Shown: positions 37,810 to 46,536 of the stretch, one piece after another | Layout of the letters: every line of letters starts with the position of its first letter | Numbering within the stretch: position 1 is the stretch's first letter | Source of the DNA: Brevibacillus sedimenti | GTDB lineage: Bacteria; Bacillota; Bacilli; Brevibacillales; Brevibacillaceae | Assembly (NCBI RefSeq): GCF_020923495.1 | Contig: NZ_CP064048.1 | Coordinates: 2,853,001 to 2,917,000, forward strand | DNA length: 64,000 nt | Direction of reading: 5' to 3' | Position numbers and translations under genes: made by a program | The notes under the pieces: generated by a model | What the model was told of the DNA's origin: nothing | The model's database searches: none | Seen by the model: the letters and a program-made list of their open reading frames with translations, nothing else

Positions 37810-38334
37810 ATGAACAAGAGCAATCGTACATACATCAGAGTGGCGATTCTGGGCGTTTTGCTGGCGGCACTGGTCTTCGCCGTTTATTCCAGCTTTGTAA
37901 AGGACCCCAACGCGGTGAAAGTAGGCAGAGACGCTCCAAATTTCAGCCTGGAACAGCTGAACGGCCCGTCCATCGCCTTGTCTGATTTGAGGGGAAAAGG
38001 CGTCGTGCTCAATTTCTGGGGGACGTGGTGCGGCCCTTGTAAACAGGAAATGCCCGCCCTGCAGAAGCAGTACGAAGCGTACAAGGACAAGGGACTGGTG
38101 ATTGTGGGAGTGAACATCGGCGAAACACCGGTCGCTGTGGAACCGTTTCTGAAGCAGTTTGGCGTGACTTTCCCGATCTTGATGGACCGCGAGTCGCAAA
38201 TCACAAAACTGTATCGCATTGATAAAATTCCGTCGACGTTTTTCATCGATCCGGACGGAGAAGTCAAGGAAATTTTCTTGGGGCCGTTAAACGAGGACAT
38301 GATCGCCGAAAAAGTGGCCAAAATCTTGCCGTAA
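37810..38334 (+). CDS. resA: thiol-disulfide oxidoreductase ResA
   Basis: This 174-residue membrane-anchored, extracytoplasmic thioredoxin-like protein reduces apocytochrome c haem-binding cysteines. One N-terminal membrane segment (about 10-28) precedes the thioredoxin domain. Active-site C74-G-P-C77 and E80 are at the same numbers as in B. subtilis ResA, where the motif is CEPC as I recall. It leads resABC-DE. Confidence 0.95.
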   Translation: MNKSNRTYIRVAILGVLLAALVFAVYSSFVKDPNAVKVGRDAPNFSLEQLNGPSIALSDLRGKGVVLNFWGTWCGPCKQEMPALQKQYEAYKDKGLVIVGVNIGETPVAVEPFLKQFGVTFPILMDRESQITKLYRIDKIPSTFFIDPDGEVKEIFLGPLNEDMIAEKVAKILP

Positions 38335-38346
38335 GAGAGGAGCAAC

Positions 38347-40002
38347 ATGGATCAGCGAAAATGTGAATGCGGACACGCCAATCCGGTTGGCACGCTGCTG
38401 TGTGAATCGTGCGGCAGGCCGCTGGAACAGGAGTTGACCGCACAAACCGGAGAGGCTGCACAGAATGGACGGGTCGCCTTTCCCGACATGCGTTACGAAG
38501 GGATGGCCCGTCGATCGCAGACCAATACGAAAAGCCTGATTGACCGGGTGTGGAATTTCTTCTCATCCGTCAAGGTCGCCATTGCCATTATCCTTGTGAT
38601 TTTGATCGCCTCCGCCATCGGTACGATCTTTCCGCAGCAGCAGTACATTCCCGTACCGGTTCCGACGGAGGATGACGTCGCCAGGTTTTACAGCGAGACG
38701 TACGGTACGCTGGGGCAGATCTACTACGCGTTGGGGTTCCACAACATGTACTCGTCGTGGTGGTTTGTCACGCTGCTGGTAGCCTTGGGCACATCTCTGA
38801 TCATCTGCAGCCTGGACAGGGTGATCCCGCTCTACAAGGCGCTGAACAAACCGCGCGTCAACCAACACGTTTCGTTCCTGCAAGGGCAAAAACTGTACGG
38901 CGAAGCGGAGCATCCCGCCGAGACCGAGCCGGGTGCGCTTGCCGATAAGGCAGCCGAAGCCCTGCGGAAAAAAGGCTACCGCATTTTCCGCGACGGCGAT
39001 GCGCTGATGGCGGAAAAAGGCCGGTTCAGCCGCTGGGGTCCCTATGTCAACCACATTGGGCTGATTATCTTCCTGATTGGCGTCCTGATGCGGAATATCC
39101 CCGGCTTTTACCTGGACCAGTTCGTCTGGGTGCGTGAGGGGCAGACCGTGGCGGTGCCGGATACGCCGTATTACATAAAAAACGTGGCGTACCATACCGA
39201 GTACTGGTCAGAAGAGGAGATGCCGCAAGCGCTTGATCTGAACGGGGGCGTAATCCCGAAAAAGTACCAGACGGACGCGATTCTCTATCTGAACAAGAAC
39301 GCCGATCTGCCCGGCGCCAAGCCGGAACTGGTCGAAGTGAAGCGGGGATCGATCCTGGTAAACCACCCCTTGATCCATGAAGACCTGTCTTTGGTCCAGT
39401 CGGGTGTGCAGGAGATGCAGTTGGGCGCACTCAACTTTGAGCTGATCGACAAGCAGGCTGGCGGCAAAGCGATCGGTCCGATCAGGCTGGATCTCTACGA
39501 GCCCAATCCGGAACTGCAGGTGGGCGACGGGATCAAGGTTCGCGTACTGGATTACTTTCCCGACTTTGTCATGGGAGAAGACAACAAACCGGCGACAAAG
39601 ACCAACCTGCCGAAAAATCCGATGTTCGCATTGGAAGTGATCTCGGAAAAAGACAACGTGCGGGAAAAATTGGTGTACGTGAGCGGCACGATCATCACGC
39701 AGAAAGCGGACTCCCGTTACACACTGGAGATCAAGATGCCGGACCTGATCGACATTTCGGGTCTGATGGTGCGCATCGACAAGGCGGTACCCGTGATCTA
39801 CTTCGGTTCGATCATCTTCATGATCGGCGTGGTGATGGGCTTTTTCTGGCAGCACCGCCGGATATGGGTGCAGTTTCATGAGGGGCGGCTGCTCCTGGCT
39901 GGCCACACCAACAAAAACTGGTACGGGTTGCGCAGAGAGATGCAGATGCTAATTGAACAGACGGGGCTGCAAATCGCGCTGCAGGACAGATCGAAAGCGT
40001 AA
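38347..40002 (+). CDS. resB: cytochrome c biogenesis protein ResB
   Basis: This 551-residue membrane protein is half of the ResBC (system II, CcsBA-type) haem transport and attachment machine. A small zinc-ribbon-like start (CECGHANP..LCESCG) precedes three N-terminal membrane segments, a large extracytoplasmic domain and one C-terminal membrane segment (about 485-505). It is 12 bases after resA. Confidence 0.94.
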   Translation: MDQRKCECGHANPVGTLLCESCGRPLEQELTAQTGEAAQNGRVAFPDMRYEGMARRSQTNTKSLIDRVWNFFSSVKVAIAIILVILIASAIGTIFPQQQYIPVPVPTEDDVARFYSETYGTLGQIYYALGFHNMYSSWWFVTLLVALGTSLIICSLDRVIPLYKALNKPRVNQHVSFLQGQKLYGEAEHPAETEPGALADKAAEALRKKGYRIFRDGDALMAEKGRFSRWGPYVNHIGLIIFLIGVLMRNIPGFYLDQFVWVREGQTVAVPDTPYYIKNVAYHTEYWSEEEMPQALDLNGGVIPKKYQTDAILYLNKNADLPGAKPELVEVKRGSILVNHPLIHEDLSLVQSGVQEMQLGALNFELIDKQAGGKAIGPIRLDLYEPNPELQVGDGIKVRVLDYFPDFVMGEDNKPATKTNLPKNPMFALEVISEKDNVREKLVYVSGTIITQKADSRYTLEIKMPDLIDISGLMVRIDKAVPVIYFGSIIFMIGVVMGFFWQHRRIWVQFHEGRLLLAGHTNKNWYGLRREMQMLIEQTGLQIALQDRSKA

Positions 40003-40027
40003 GCGGCTCCAAGGAGGGTAAATTGAC

Positions 40028-41257
40028 GTGCAGCTCATTCAACTGAGTGATTGGCTACTGGATATTGCCTTTGTGCTGTACGTGCTCTCGTCGATTGTAT
40101 TCGTCGTCGCGATGACGGGGAAAAACTGGGCGGGACGCGATCCGAAACAGCACGAATTGAAGTATGGCCGGACCGCCTACTGGCTGGCGGTGGTCGGTTT
40201 TCTCGCCCAAACCGGCTACGTGGTGACGCGATGGATTGCCGGCGGCCACAGCCCGACCAGCAACATGTTCGAATTTATCGCGTTTCTCGATTACTGTATC
40301 ATCCTGGCCTACCTGATCATCTACCGCATCTACAAGCTGACCGTGATTGGCATGTTCGTGCTGCCGCTCGGGGTCATCATGCTGGCGTACTCGTACGTCT
40401 TCCCCAAAGAGATTACGCCGCTGATCCCGGCACTGCAGAGCTACTGGCTGCACATTCACGTCACCACGGCTGCTCTGGGCGAGGGGATTTTGGCGGTCGG
40501 TTTTGCCGCCGGGCTGATGTACCTGGTGCGGACCGTCCCGCAAGACAGGGCGACGAAGAGCACCCGCTGGCTGGAAACGGTTCTGGCCGTGGTGCTGATG
40601 CTGGTCGGCTTCATCGGGATGGACTCCACGTTCGCCCGCATGGATGCCAAGACCGTCTTTGAGCTGAACCAAAATCAGGAGAACACTCAGAACCAGGCGG
40701 GCAACACGAAGATAGAGTATACCCTGCCGGCCATCGTTGCGCCGAACGGTTCCACGGTAGTCCAAGCAGGTCCGATAACGCCGCTGTTCGAGGCGCCCGC
40801 CTGGATGGAAGGCAAAGATGCGGCCCGGAAGCTGAACACGATGATCTGGTCCGTCATCTCCGGGCTGGTCCTGTACGGCGGCTTGCGGCTGATTTTCCGC
40901 AAACGGCTGGGAGCCGTCATACAGCCGTCGTTGAACAGCATTGAACCGGAACTGCTGGATGAGATCAGCTATCGCGCCATTAGTATCGGTTACCCCGTGT
41001 TTACGCTGGGGGCGCTGATTTTCGCCATGATCTGGGCGGAAGAGGCGTGGGGCCGCTTCTGGGGCTGGGACCCGAAAGAGGTGTGGGCGCTGATCGTCTG
41101 GCTGTTTTACAGCGCGTATCTCCACCTGCGCCTGTCTCGCGGCTGGATCGGCGCCAAATCGGCCTGGATGTCTGTCATCGGGTTTGTCATCATCCTGATT
41201 ACGCTGGTGGTGGTCAACCTGGTGATCGCCGGACTGCATTCCTACGCAGGGGTGTAG
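40028..41257 (+). CDS. resC: cytochrome c biogenesis protein ResC
   Basis: This 409-residue haem-handling membrane protein of the CcmF/CcsA family has the WWD-type haem motif WGRFWGWDPKEVWALIVWL near 342-360 and about eight membrane segments. The start is GTG 40028 behind AAGGAGGG. A short hairpin (GCTGGC/GCCAGC, 41279-41296) follows before resD. Confidence 0.94.
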   Translation: MQLIQLSDWLLDIAFVLYVLSSIVFVVAMTGKNWAGRDPKQHELKYGRTAYWLAVVGFLAQTGYVVTRWIAGGHSPTSNMFEFIAFLDYCIILAYLIIYRIYKLTVIGMFVLPLGVIMLAYSYVFPKEITPLIPALQSYWLHIHVTTAALGEGILAVGFAAGLMYLVRTVPQDRATKSTRWLETVLAVVLMLVGFIGMDSTFARMDAKTVFELNQNQENTQNQAGNTKIEYTLPAIVAPNGSTVVQAGPITPLFEAPAWMEGKDAARKLNTMIWSVISGLVLYGGLRLIFRKRLGAVIQPSLNSIEPELLDEISYRAISIGYPVFTLGALIFAMIWAEEAWGRFWGWDPKEVWALIVWLFYSAYLHLRLSRGWIGAKSAWMSVIGFVIILITLVVVNLVIAGLHSYAGV

Positions 41258-41352
41258 TGCCGGCAGACGCCGCAAAATGCTGGCCTGTCCGCCAGCGTTT
41301 GGGACGATCTGATTCATTTTGATTGAAAACATGGACCCAAGGGGTGTATGGT

Positions 41353-42069
41353 ATGGAAAAAGCGGCACGCATTCTAGTGGTGGATGATGAGGAACGCATT
41401 CGCCGTCTGCTGAAAATGTACCTGGAACGAGAAGCGTTTGTCATCGACGAAGCGGACAACGGGGAACAGGCATTGGAGATGGCGCTGGCGACCGACTACG
41501 ACATCATTTTGCTCGACCTGATGCTGCCCGGCATGGACGGGATTGAGGTGTGCCAAAAAATCCGCGAGCACAAAGCGACGCCGATCATCATGCTGACCGC
41601 CAAAGGGGAAGAGACCAACCGCGTGCACGGCTTCGAGGCCGGGGTGGACGATTACGTCGTCAAGCCGTTCAGCCCGCGTGAGGTCGTATACCGCGTCAAG
41701 GCGATTCTGCGTCGTTCTTCGGCTACCGCGTACCTCAAGACGGATAACTTCAACAGCCACTCGGTCCTCGTTTTCCCTGATCTGACGATTGACCACGACG
41801 CTCACAAGGTGATCGCCAGCGGGCAGGAAGTAAACCTGACGCCCAAGGAATACGAGCTGCTCCATTACCTGGCGCTGTCGCCTGACAAGGTCTTTACCCG
41901 TGAGGAGCTCCTGAAAGACGTGTGGCATTACGAGTTTTTCGGCGATCTGCGGACCGTCGACACGCACATCAAACGGCTGCGGGAAAAATTGAACCGCGTC
42001 TCACCGGCTGCAGCGCAGATGATTGCCACCGTCTGGGGCGTAGGCTACAAGCTTGAGGTGCCGAAGTAA
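41353..42069 (+). CDS. resD: response regulator ResD
   Basis: This 238-residue OmpR-family regulator controls respiration and anaerobic genes. The receiver domain has acidic D11/D12, phospho-acceptor D55 and KPF lysine; the C-terminal winged helix contains FTREELLKDVW. I chose ATG 41353 (MEKAARILVV) over an in-frame ATG ten codons upstream. It is two bases ahead of resE. Confidence 0.94.
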   Translation: MEKAARILVVDDEERIRRLLKMYLEREAFVIDEADNGEQALEMALATDYDIILLDLMLPGMDGIEVCQKIREHKATPIIMLTAKGEETNRVHGFEAGVDDYVVKPFSPREVVYRVKAILRRSSATAYLKTDNFNSHSVLVFPDLTIDHDAHKVIASGQEVNLTPKEYELLHYLALSPDKVFTREELLKDVWHYEFFGDLRTVDTHIKRLREKLNRVSPAAAQMIATVWGVGYKLEVPK

Positions 42070-42070
42070 C

Positions 42071-43852
42071 GTGGACGTCATCTTTAAAAGCGTAGTCGGC
42101 AAGCTGTGGATGACCATCATCGCACTGTTTGCCCTGGTGCTGACACTGTTTAGCCTGATGCTGGTTCAGTCGTTTGACTCCTTTTATTTTAACCGGCAGA
42201 CGAAAAACCTGCAGGAATTGGCAGAAGGCCTGTCCGAAAGCCTGGCTGCCTATCCGGACAAACGGGCAGCGCTCGGCATCGCCTCCAGTTTTGGCGCCAT
42301 TCACCGCACCGGTCTGGTGATGGTCGATCAAATGGGCAAGCTTGTGGGCAAAAGCGAAGGCATTGGAAAGCCAATGGTCCCGGTGGAACAACTTCTTGCC
42401 GCACCTGAGCTTAGGCTGTCCGAGGCACTGGCCGGCAAACACCCCGCGCCGGGACGCATCCTCTTTACCAACAATCCCACAGACCGGAACGCGCGCATGC
42501 AGATTATGGCCGTTGCCGTTCCGATCGAGCTTTCTCCGGGCATGCGGGGCGCGATTGTCATGTACCAGGCGATTGAAGATTTTGACGATACGGTGCGGGA
42601 AGTGCGCAAGCTGATTTTCGTCGTTGGCGTCATCGGGTTCATCTTGACCACGGTTTTCGCCTTTTTCCTGTCATCGCGCATCACTTCTCCGCTGCGGCAG
42701 ATGAAAGAGACTGCACACCGGATCGCGGAAGGGGATTTTCATGCCGAAATCCCGATCCGGACGACGGACGAGATTGGCGAGCTGGCAGCTTCGTTCAACA
42801 CCATGGCCAGCCGGTTGAACCAACTGGTGGATGCCCTTTCCAAGGAAAAGGAGCAGTTGGCCAGCGTCCTGCGCAGCATGGTGGACGGCGTGGTGATGAT
42901 CGACGAGCAAGGGAAGATCGCCGTCGCCAACCCGCCGGCCAAACATTTTTTGCGCGACTGGGAGTACGAGCACCCGGATGAACCGGTTCCGCTGTTTGCC
43001 TTTTACCAGCAGGTGGTGCAGAGCGGCCGGGAGGTAACCGAGGATCTTCCCGTTCAGGGACGGATCTGGTCGCTGGTGATGGTGCCGCTGAACGACCGGG
43101 AGCAGATTCGCGGGGCCGTGGCCGTGTTGCGCGACATGACCCGGGAGCGAAAGCTGGACAAGATGCGCAGCGACTTTGTGGCCAACGTGTCACACGAGCT
43201 GCGCACGCCGCTGTCCATGCTGCAGGGGTACAGTGAAGCGATCGTCGACGATATGGCCGCCTCGCCAGAGGAACACAAGGAATTGGCCCGGATCATTTAC
43301 GACGAGTCGGTCCGCATGACCAGGCTGGTCAACGAACTCCTGAGCATCGCCAGGATGGAAGCCGGCCACGTCGAATTGAATCTGGAGCAAATCGAACTGC
43401 GCCCCTACCTGGAGCGCATTCAACGGAAATTTTCCAACTTGGCGAAGGAACGCGAGATTCATCTGCTGCTCGAAATCGACACGAAGCAGACGACGGCACT
43501 CGTCGATCCCGACAAGATGGAGCAGGTGTTGACCAACCTGATCGACAATGCGCTGCGCCACACCCCCAACGAGGGGACGGTGACCCTTCGCGCTCGGGGA
43601 GACAAAACGCTTCTGCTCGAGGTGTGTGACACGGGCAGCGGCATTCCGCAGGAAGATCTGCCGTTCGTATTTGAGCGCTTTTACAAGGCAGACAAGGCAC
43701 GGACGCGGGGCAAGGCGGGCGGCACCGGACTGGGATTGGCCATCGCCAAAAATTTGGTGGAAGCCCACGGCGGAACGATCAGCGTGCAGAGCAAACTAGG
43801 AGAAGGCACGACCTTTACTATCGCTTTGCCGGACAAACCCAAGAACAAATAG
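42071..43852 (+). CDS. resE: sensor histidine kinase ResE
   Basis: This 593-residue membrane kinase phosphorylates ResD in response to oxygen and redox state. Membrane segments at about 10-32 and 180-202 flank an extracytoplasmic domain; HAMP, PAS, HisKA (H375 in NVSHELRTPL) and the ATPase domain (NLIDNALRHTP, DTGSGIP, GTGLGLAI) follow. The start is GTG 42071. Confidence 0.94.
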   Translation: MDVIFKSVVGKLWMTIIALFALVLTLFSLMLVQSFDSFYFNRQTKNLQELAEGLSESLAAYPDKRAALGIASSFGAIHRTGLVMVDQMGKLVGKSEGIGKPMVPVEQLLAAPELRLSEALAGKHPAPGRILFTNNPTDRNARMQIMAVAVPIELSPGMRGAIVMYQAIEDFDDTVREVRKLIFVVGVIGFILTTVFAFFLSSRITSPLRQMKETAHRIAEGDFHAEIPIRTTDEIGELAASFNTMASRLNQLVDALSKEKEQLASVLRSMVDGVVMIDEQGKIAVANPPAKHFLRDWEYEHPDEPVPLFAFYQQVVQSGREVTEDLPVQGRIWSLVMVPLNDREQIRGAVAVLRDMTRERKLDKMRSDFVANVSHELRTPLSMLQGYSEAIVDDMAASPEEHKELARIIYDESVRMTRLVNELLSIARMEAGHVELNLEQIELRPYLERIQRKFSNLAKEREIHLLLEIDTKQTTALVDPDKMEQVLTNLIDNALRHTPNEGTVTLRARGDKTLLLEVCDTGSGIPQEDLPFVFERFYKADKARTRGKAGGTGLGLAIAKNLVEAHGGTISVQSKLGEGTTFTIALPDKPKNK

Positions 43853-43872
43853 CACAATAGGAGTGGAGAGAA

Positions 43873-45009
43873 ATGATCAAGACGATACTGTTTGACGTCG
43901 ATGGTGTCATGTTGAGTGAAGAGCGCTATTTTGATGCATCCGCCCTGACTGTCTGGGAAATGCTCCACAGCCCGCGCTATCTCGGCTTGGCCGGGGATAC
44001 GTTCACGCCCAGTCCGGATGAAGCGGAAATTCGGCGCGTCCGCAAGCTGGTCTTTGCCGACGATGAAGTGCTCTCCTTTATCAAGTCGCGCGGCATCAAC
44101 TCCAACTGGGATATGGTGTTCCTGGCCTTCGCCTACCAGGTGATCCGGCTGTGCGAAGCTCTGAAACCGACACTGGGTCAGCAGGCCACCGATCTGCTAG
44201 CCGGCCAGCTGAACCGCGCCCAGCTTGCCCGCCTGTCGGAGTGGGCAAAGGCGTACGTCCCTGACTTTTCCATTGAATACGCCAAGTTTACCAAGGATTT
44301 TGCGCGAGGCTCCGCGCAGAAAGCGGAAATGCTGCTCTATCTGAACCAGATTGCATTTGAGCGCTGCGGCGTCGTGACCAATGCCTTCTCGCGCAACAGC
44401 GACTTGTGGCGGCTGTGTCAGGAGACGTTCCAGGAATGGTATCTGGGCGATGAACGTGTGGCTGCGTCCATCGGCCGAGAAACACACCAGCCGGGTAAAA
44501 AGGGGTTTTTGACCGACGAAATCCCGATAGTCAGCCCGGAGGAACTGCAAAAGCTGTTTCGCACGTTGAAGGAAAAGGGATATACGCTTGGCATCGGCAC
44601 GGGCCGTCCTACTATTGAGACGCATGTTCCGCTCAGCGAACTGAAGGTGCTGGAATTTTTTGATCCGGAACGGGTGGTGACCGCCAGCCACGTGTTGGAA
44701 GCGGAAGAGGAGATTCCGGCCAGCGCGCCGCTGTCCAAGCCGCATCCGTTTTCCTATCTGAAAGGGCTGCTGGGTCTGTCCACGCCCAATCGCGAAGTGC
44801 TTGACCAATCGCTGCCGATTGCCAACGGCGACGAGGTGCTGATCGTCGGCGATTCGCTCGCCGATCTTATGGCGGCCCGCGCCATCGGCTGCCGCTTTGC
44901 TGCTACAATGACCGGTTTGACCGGACAGGAAGCCCGCCGCAAGTTTGAAGACGAACAGGCGGATTATATTCTGAACGATGTCCGCGAAGTTCTCTCCATC
45001 CTCGAATAG
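43873..45009 (+). CDS. HAD family hydrolase
   Basis: This 378-residue protein has the HAD motif I LFDVDGVML (nucleophile D8), a later SKPHPFSYL segment and motif IV GDSLADLMAA. It is longer than usual phosphoglycolate-type HAD enzymes because of a helical insert of about 150 residues after motif I. The substrate is unknown. It follows resE by 20 bases and may be cotranscribed. Confidence 0.82.
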   Translation: MIKTILFDVDGVMLSEERYFDASALTVWEMLHSPRYLGLAGDTFTPSPDEAEIRRVRKLVFADDEVLSFIKSRGINSNWDMVFLAFAYQVIRLCEALKPTLGQQATDLLAGQLNRAQLARLSEWAKAYVPDFSIEYAKFTKDFARGSAQKAEMLLYLNQIAFERCGVVTNAFSRNSDLWRLCQETFQEWYLGDERVAASIGRETHQPGKKGFLTDEIPIVSPEELQKLFRTLKEKGYTLGIGTGRPTIETHVPLSELKVLEFFDPERVVTASHVLEAEEEIPASAPLSKPHPFSYLKGLLGLSTPNREVLDQSLPIANGDEVLIVGDSLADLMAARAIGCRFAATMTGLTGQEARRKFEDEQADYILNDVREVLSILE

Positions 45010-45070
45010 CGCATCAACCGGTTTCGCCGCCCCGGCATGGGGGACAGGCGAAGACTGATCTCTCCAATAC

Positions 45071-45100
45071 AAAAACGGCTCCCGCGGGAGCCGTTTTTTT
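45071..45100. terminator. bidirectional terminator
   Basis: AAAAACGGCTCCCG pairs with CGGGAGCCGTTTTT. With A and T runs on both sides, it serves the HAD gene (+) and the permease gene (-). Confidence 0.9.
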
Positions 45101-45125
45101 ACTGCCTGTCCATACAGTCTGTTTC

Positions 45126-46409
45126 CTACAGCACAAAATAACGAAGATAGACGTACACATGCGACAGGATAATGGACATGATCATCAGAGGAAACGCCAC
45201 TTTCAGAAAACCCAGAAAGCTGATGTGATGACCTTCCTTCGCAGCCAGCCCGGCCACGATTACGTTGGCGCTGGCGCCGATCAGCGTGCCGTTGCCGCCC
45301 AGGCATGCGCCCAGGGCCAGGCTCCACCACAGCGGTTCCAGATTGGTGATGCCCAGTGTGCCCATTTCCTTGATCATCGGGATCATCGTGGCAACGAACG
45401 GGATGTTGTCGACAAACGCGGATGCGATCGCGCTCAGCCAGAGAATCAGCAGGGAGGTGTGCAGCGTATTGCCGCCGGTCAGATTGATCGCCTCTTCTGC
45501 CAGTTTGGCGATCACGCCGGTGTGAACCAGACCGGAAACGAGGACGAACAGGCCGACAAAGAAAAAGATGGTGGTCCACTCCACCTGGCTGATCGCCTCT
45601 TCCAGGTAGTGCTCACCAGTGAGCAGCAGCAGCAGGAACGCCCCGCTCAGGGCGATGGTTGCCGATTCCAGATGCAGCACGCCGTGCAGTATGAAGCCGA
45701 TGATCGTCAACGCCAGCACGGCCAGCGACTTTTTCAGCAGCTTGACATCGGTGATTTCGGCGCGTTCGTTCAGGTTCATGATCTGGGCCTGCAGTTCCGG
45801 CGAGGTGACGAGCTGCTTGCGGTAGATCAGCACAAAACAGCCGATCGTGGCGGCCATGATAATCACGACAACAGGCGCCAGGTTGACCAGGAACGACATG
45901 AAGTCCAATTCCGGGACAGCGCTTCCAATCATGATGTTGGGAGGATCCCCGATCAGTGTAGCCGTGCCGCCCACATTGGACGAGATAATTTCGCTGATCA
46001 AAAAGGGCATCGGGTTTACCTGGAGCTGCCGGGCGATGCTGAAGGTCACCGGCACGATCAACAACACGGTGGTGACGTTGTCGAGAAAAGCGGAGGTCAC
46101 AGCCGTGACGAGACTCAGGTAGACGAGAATGCGCACGGGATTGCCCTTGGCCAACTTCGCGGCGCGAATGGCCATGTACTTGAAGACGCCCGTCTTGGCG
46201 GTAATTGCGACGAGAATCATCATCCCGATCAAAAGACCGAGCGTGTTGAAGTCAATGTGCTCGATTGCCTGCTCCTGGTTGACAATGCCAAACAGGACCA
46301 TCAGGATGCCGCCGGCCATGGCGACAATGGTGCGGTGAATCTTTTCACTGATAATAAACGCGTACGTTACCAAAAAAATGCCGATGGCGAGTAGTGCTTG
46401 GTTTGCCAT
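45126..46409 (-). CDS. ArsB/NhaD-type (SLC13-like) ion transporter
   Basis: This 427-residue membrane protein has about 11 hydrophobic segments. The duplicated motifs TSAFLDNVTTVLLIVPV and ASAFVDNIPFVATMIPM, plus NVGGTATLIGDPPNIMIG and GACLGGNGTLIGASANVI, are characteristic of the ArsB/NhaD/CitM superfamily. The ion or anion moved is not predictable; there is no arsenic gene nearby. It has its own promoter and the start ATG is behind GAGAGGAG. Confidence 0.87.
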   Translation of the reverse strand: MANQALLAIGIFLVTYAFIISEKIHRTIVAMAGGILMVLFGIVNQEQAIEHIDFNTLGLLIGMMILVAITAKTGVFKYMAIRAAKLAKGNPVRILVYLSLVTAVTSAFLDNVTTVLLIVPVTFSIARQLQVNPMPFLISEIISSNVGGTATLIGDPPNIMIGSAVPELDFMSFLVNLAPVVVIIMAATIGCFVLIYRKQLVTSPELQAQIMNLNERAEITDVKLLKKSLAVLALTIIGFILHGVLHLESATIALSGAFLLLLLTGEHYLEEAISQVEWTTIFFFVGLFVLVSGLVHTGVIAKLAEEAINLTGGNTLHTSLLILWLSAIASAFVDNIPFVATMIPMIKEMGTLGITNLEPLWWSLALGACLGGNGTLIGASANVIVAGLAAKEGHHISFLGFLKVAFPLMIMSIILSHVYVYLRYFVL

Positions 46410-46445
46410 ATCGATCTCCTCTCATGTGGTGGCTTGTCTCGTACT

Positions 46446-46474
46446 ATTATACCTGTAGCATTTCAATAGGTAAA
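46446..46474 (-). promoter_or_regulatory. promoter of transporter gene
   Basis: Reading the minus strand, TTTACC and TATAAT are separated by 17 bases, 37 bases before the start. The -35 overlaps the serA terminator. Confidence 0.5.
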
Positions 46475-46505
46475 GAAACGGCCTGGTGCATGAGGACCAG
46501 GCCGT
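46471..46505 (-). terminator. terminator of serA
   Basis: On the minus strand GGCCTGGT pairs with ACCAGGCC, followed by GTTTCTTT. Confidence 0.7.
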
Positions 46506-46536
46506 GTACAGGAGACCATGCGGCAACCATTTCTGC

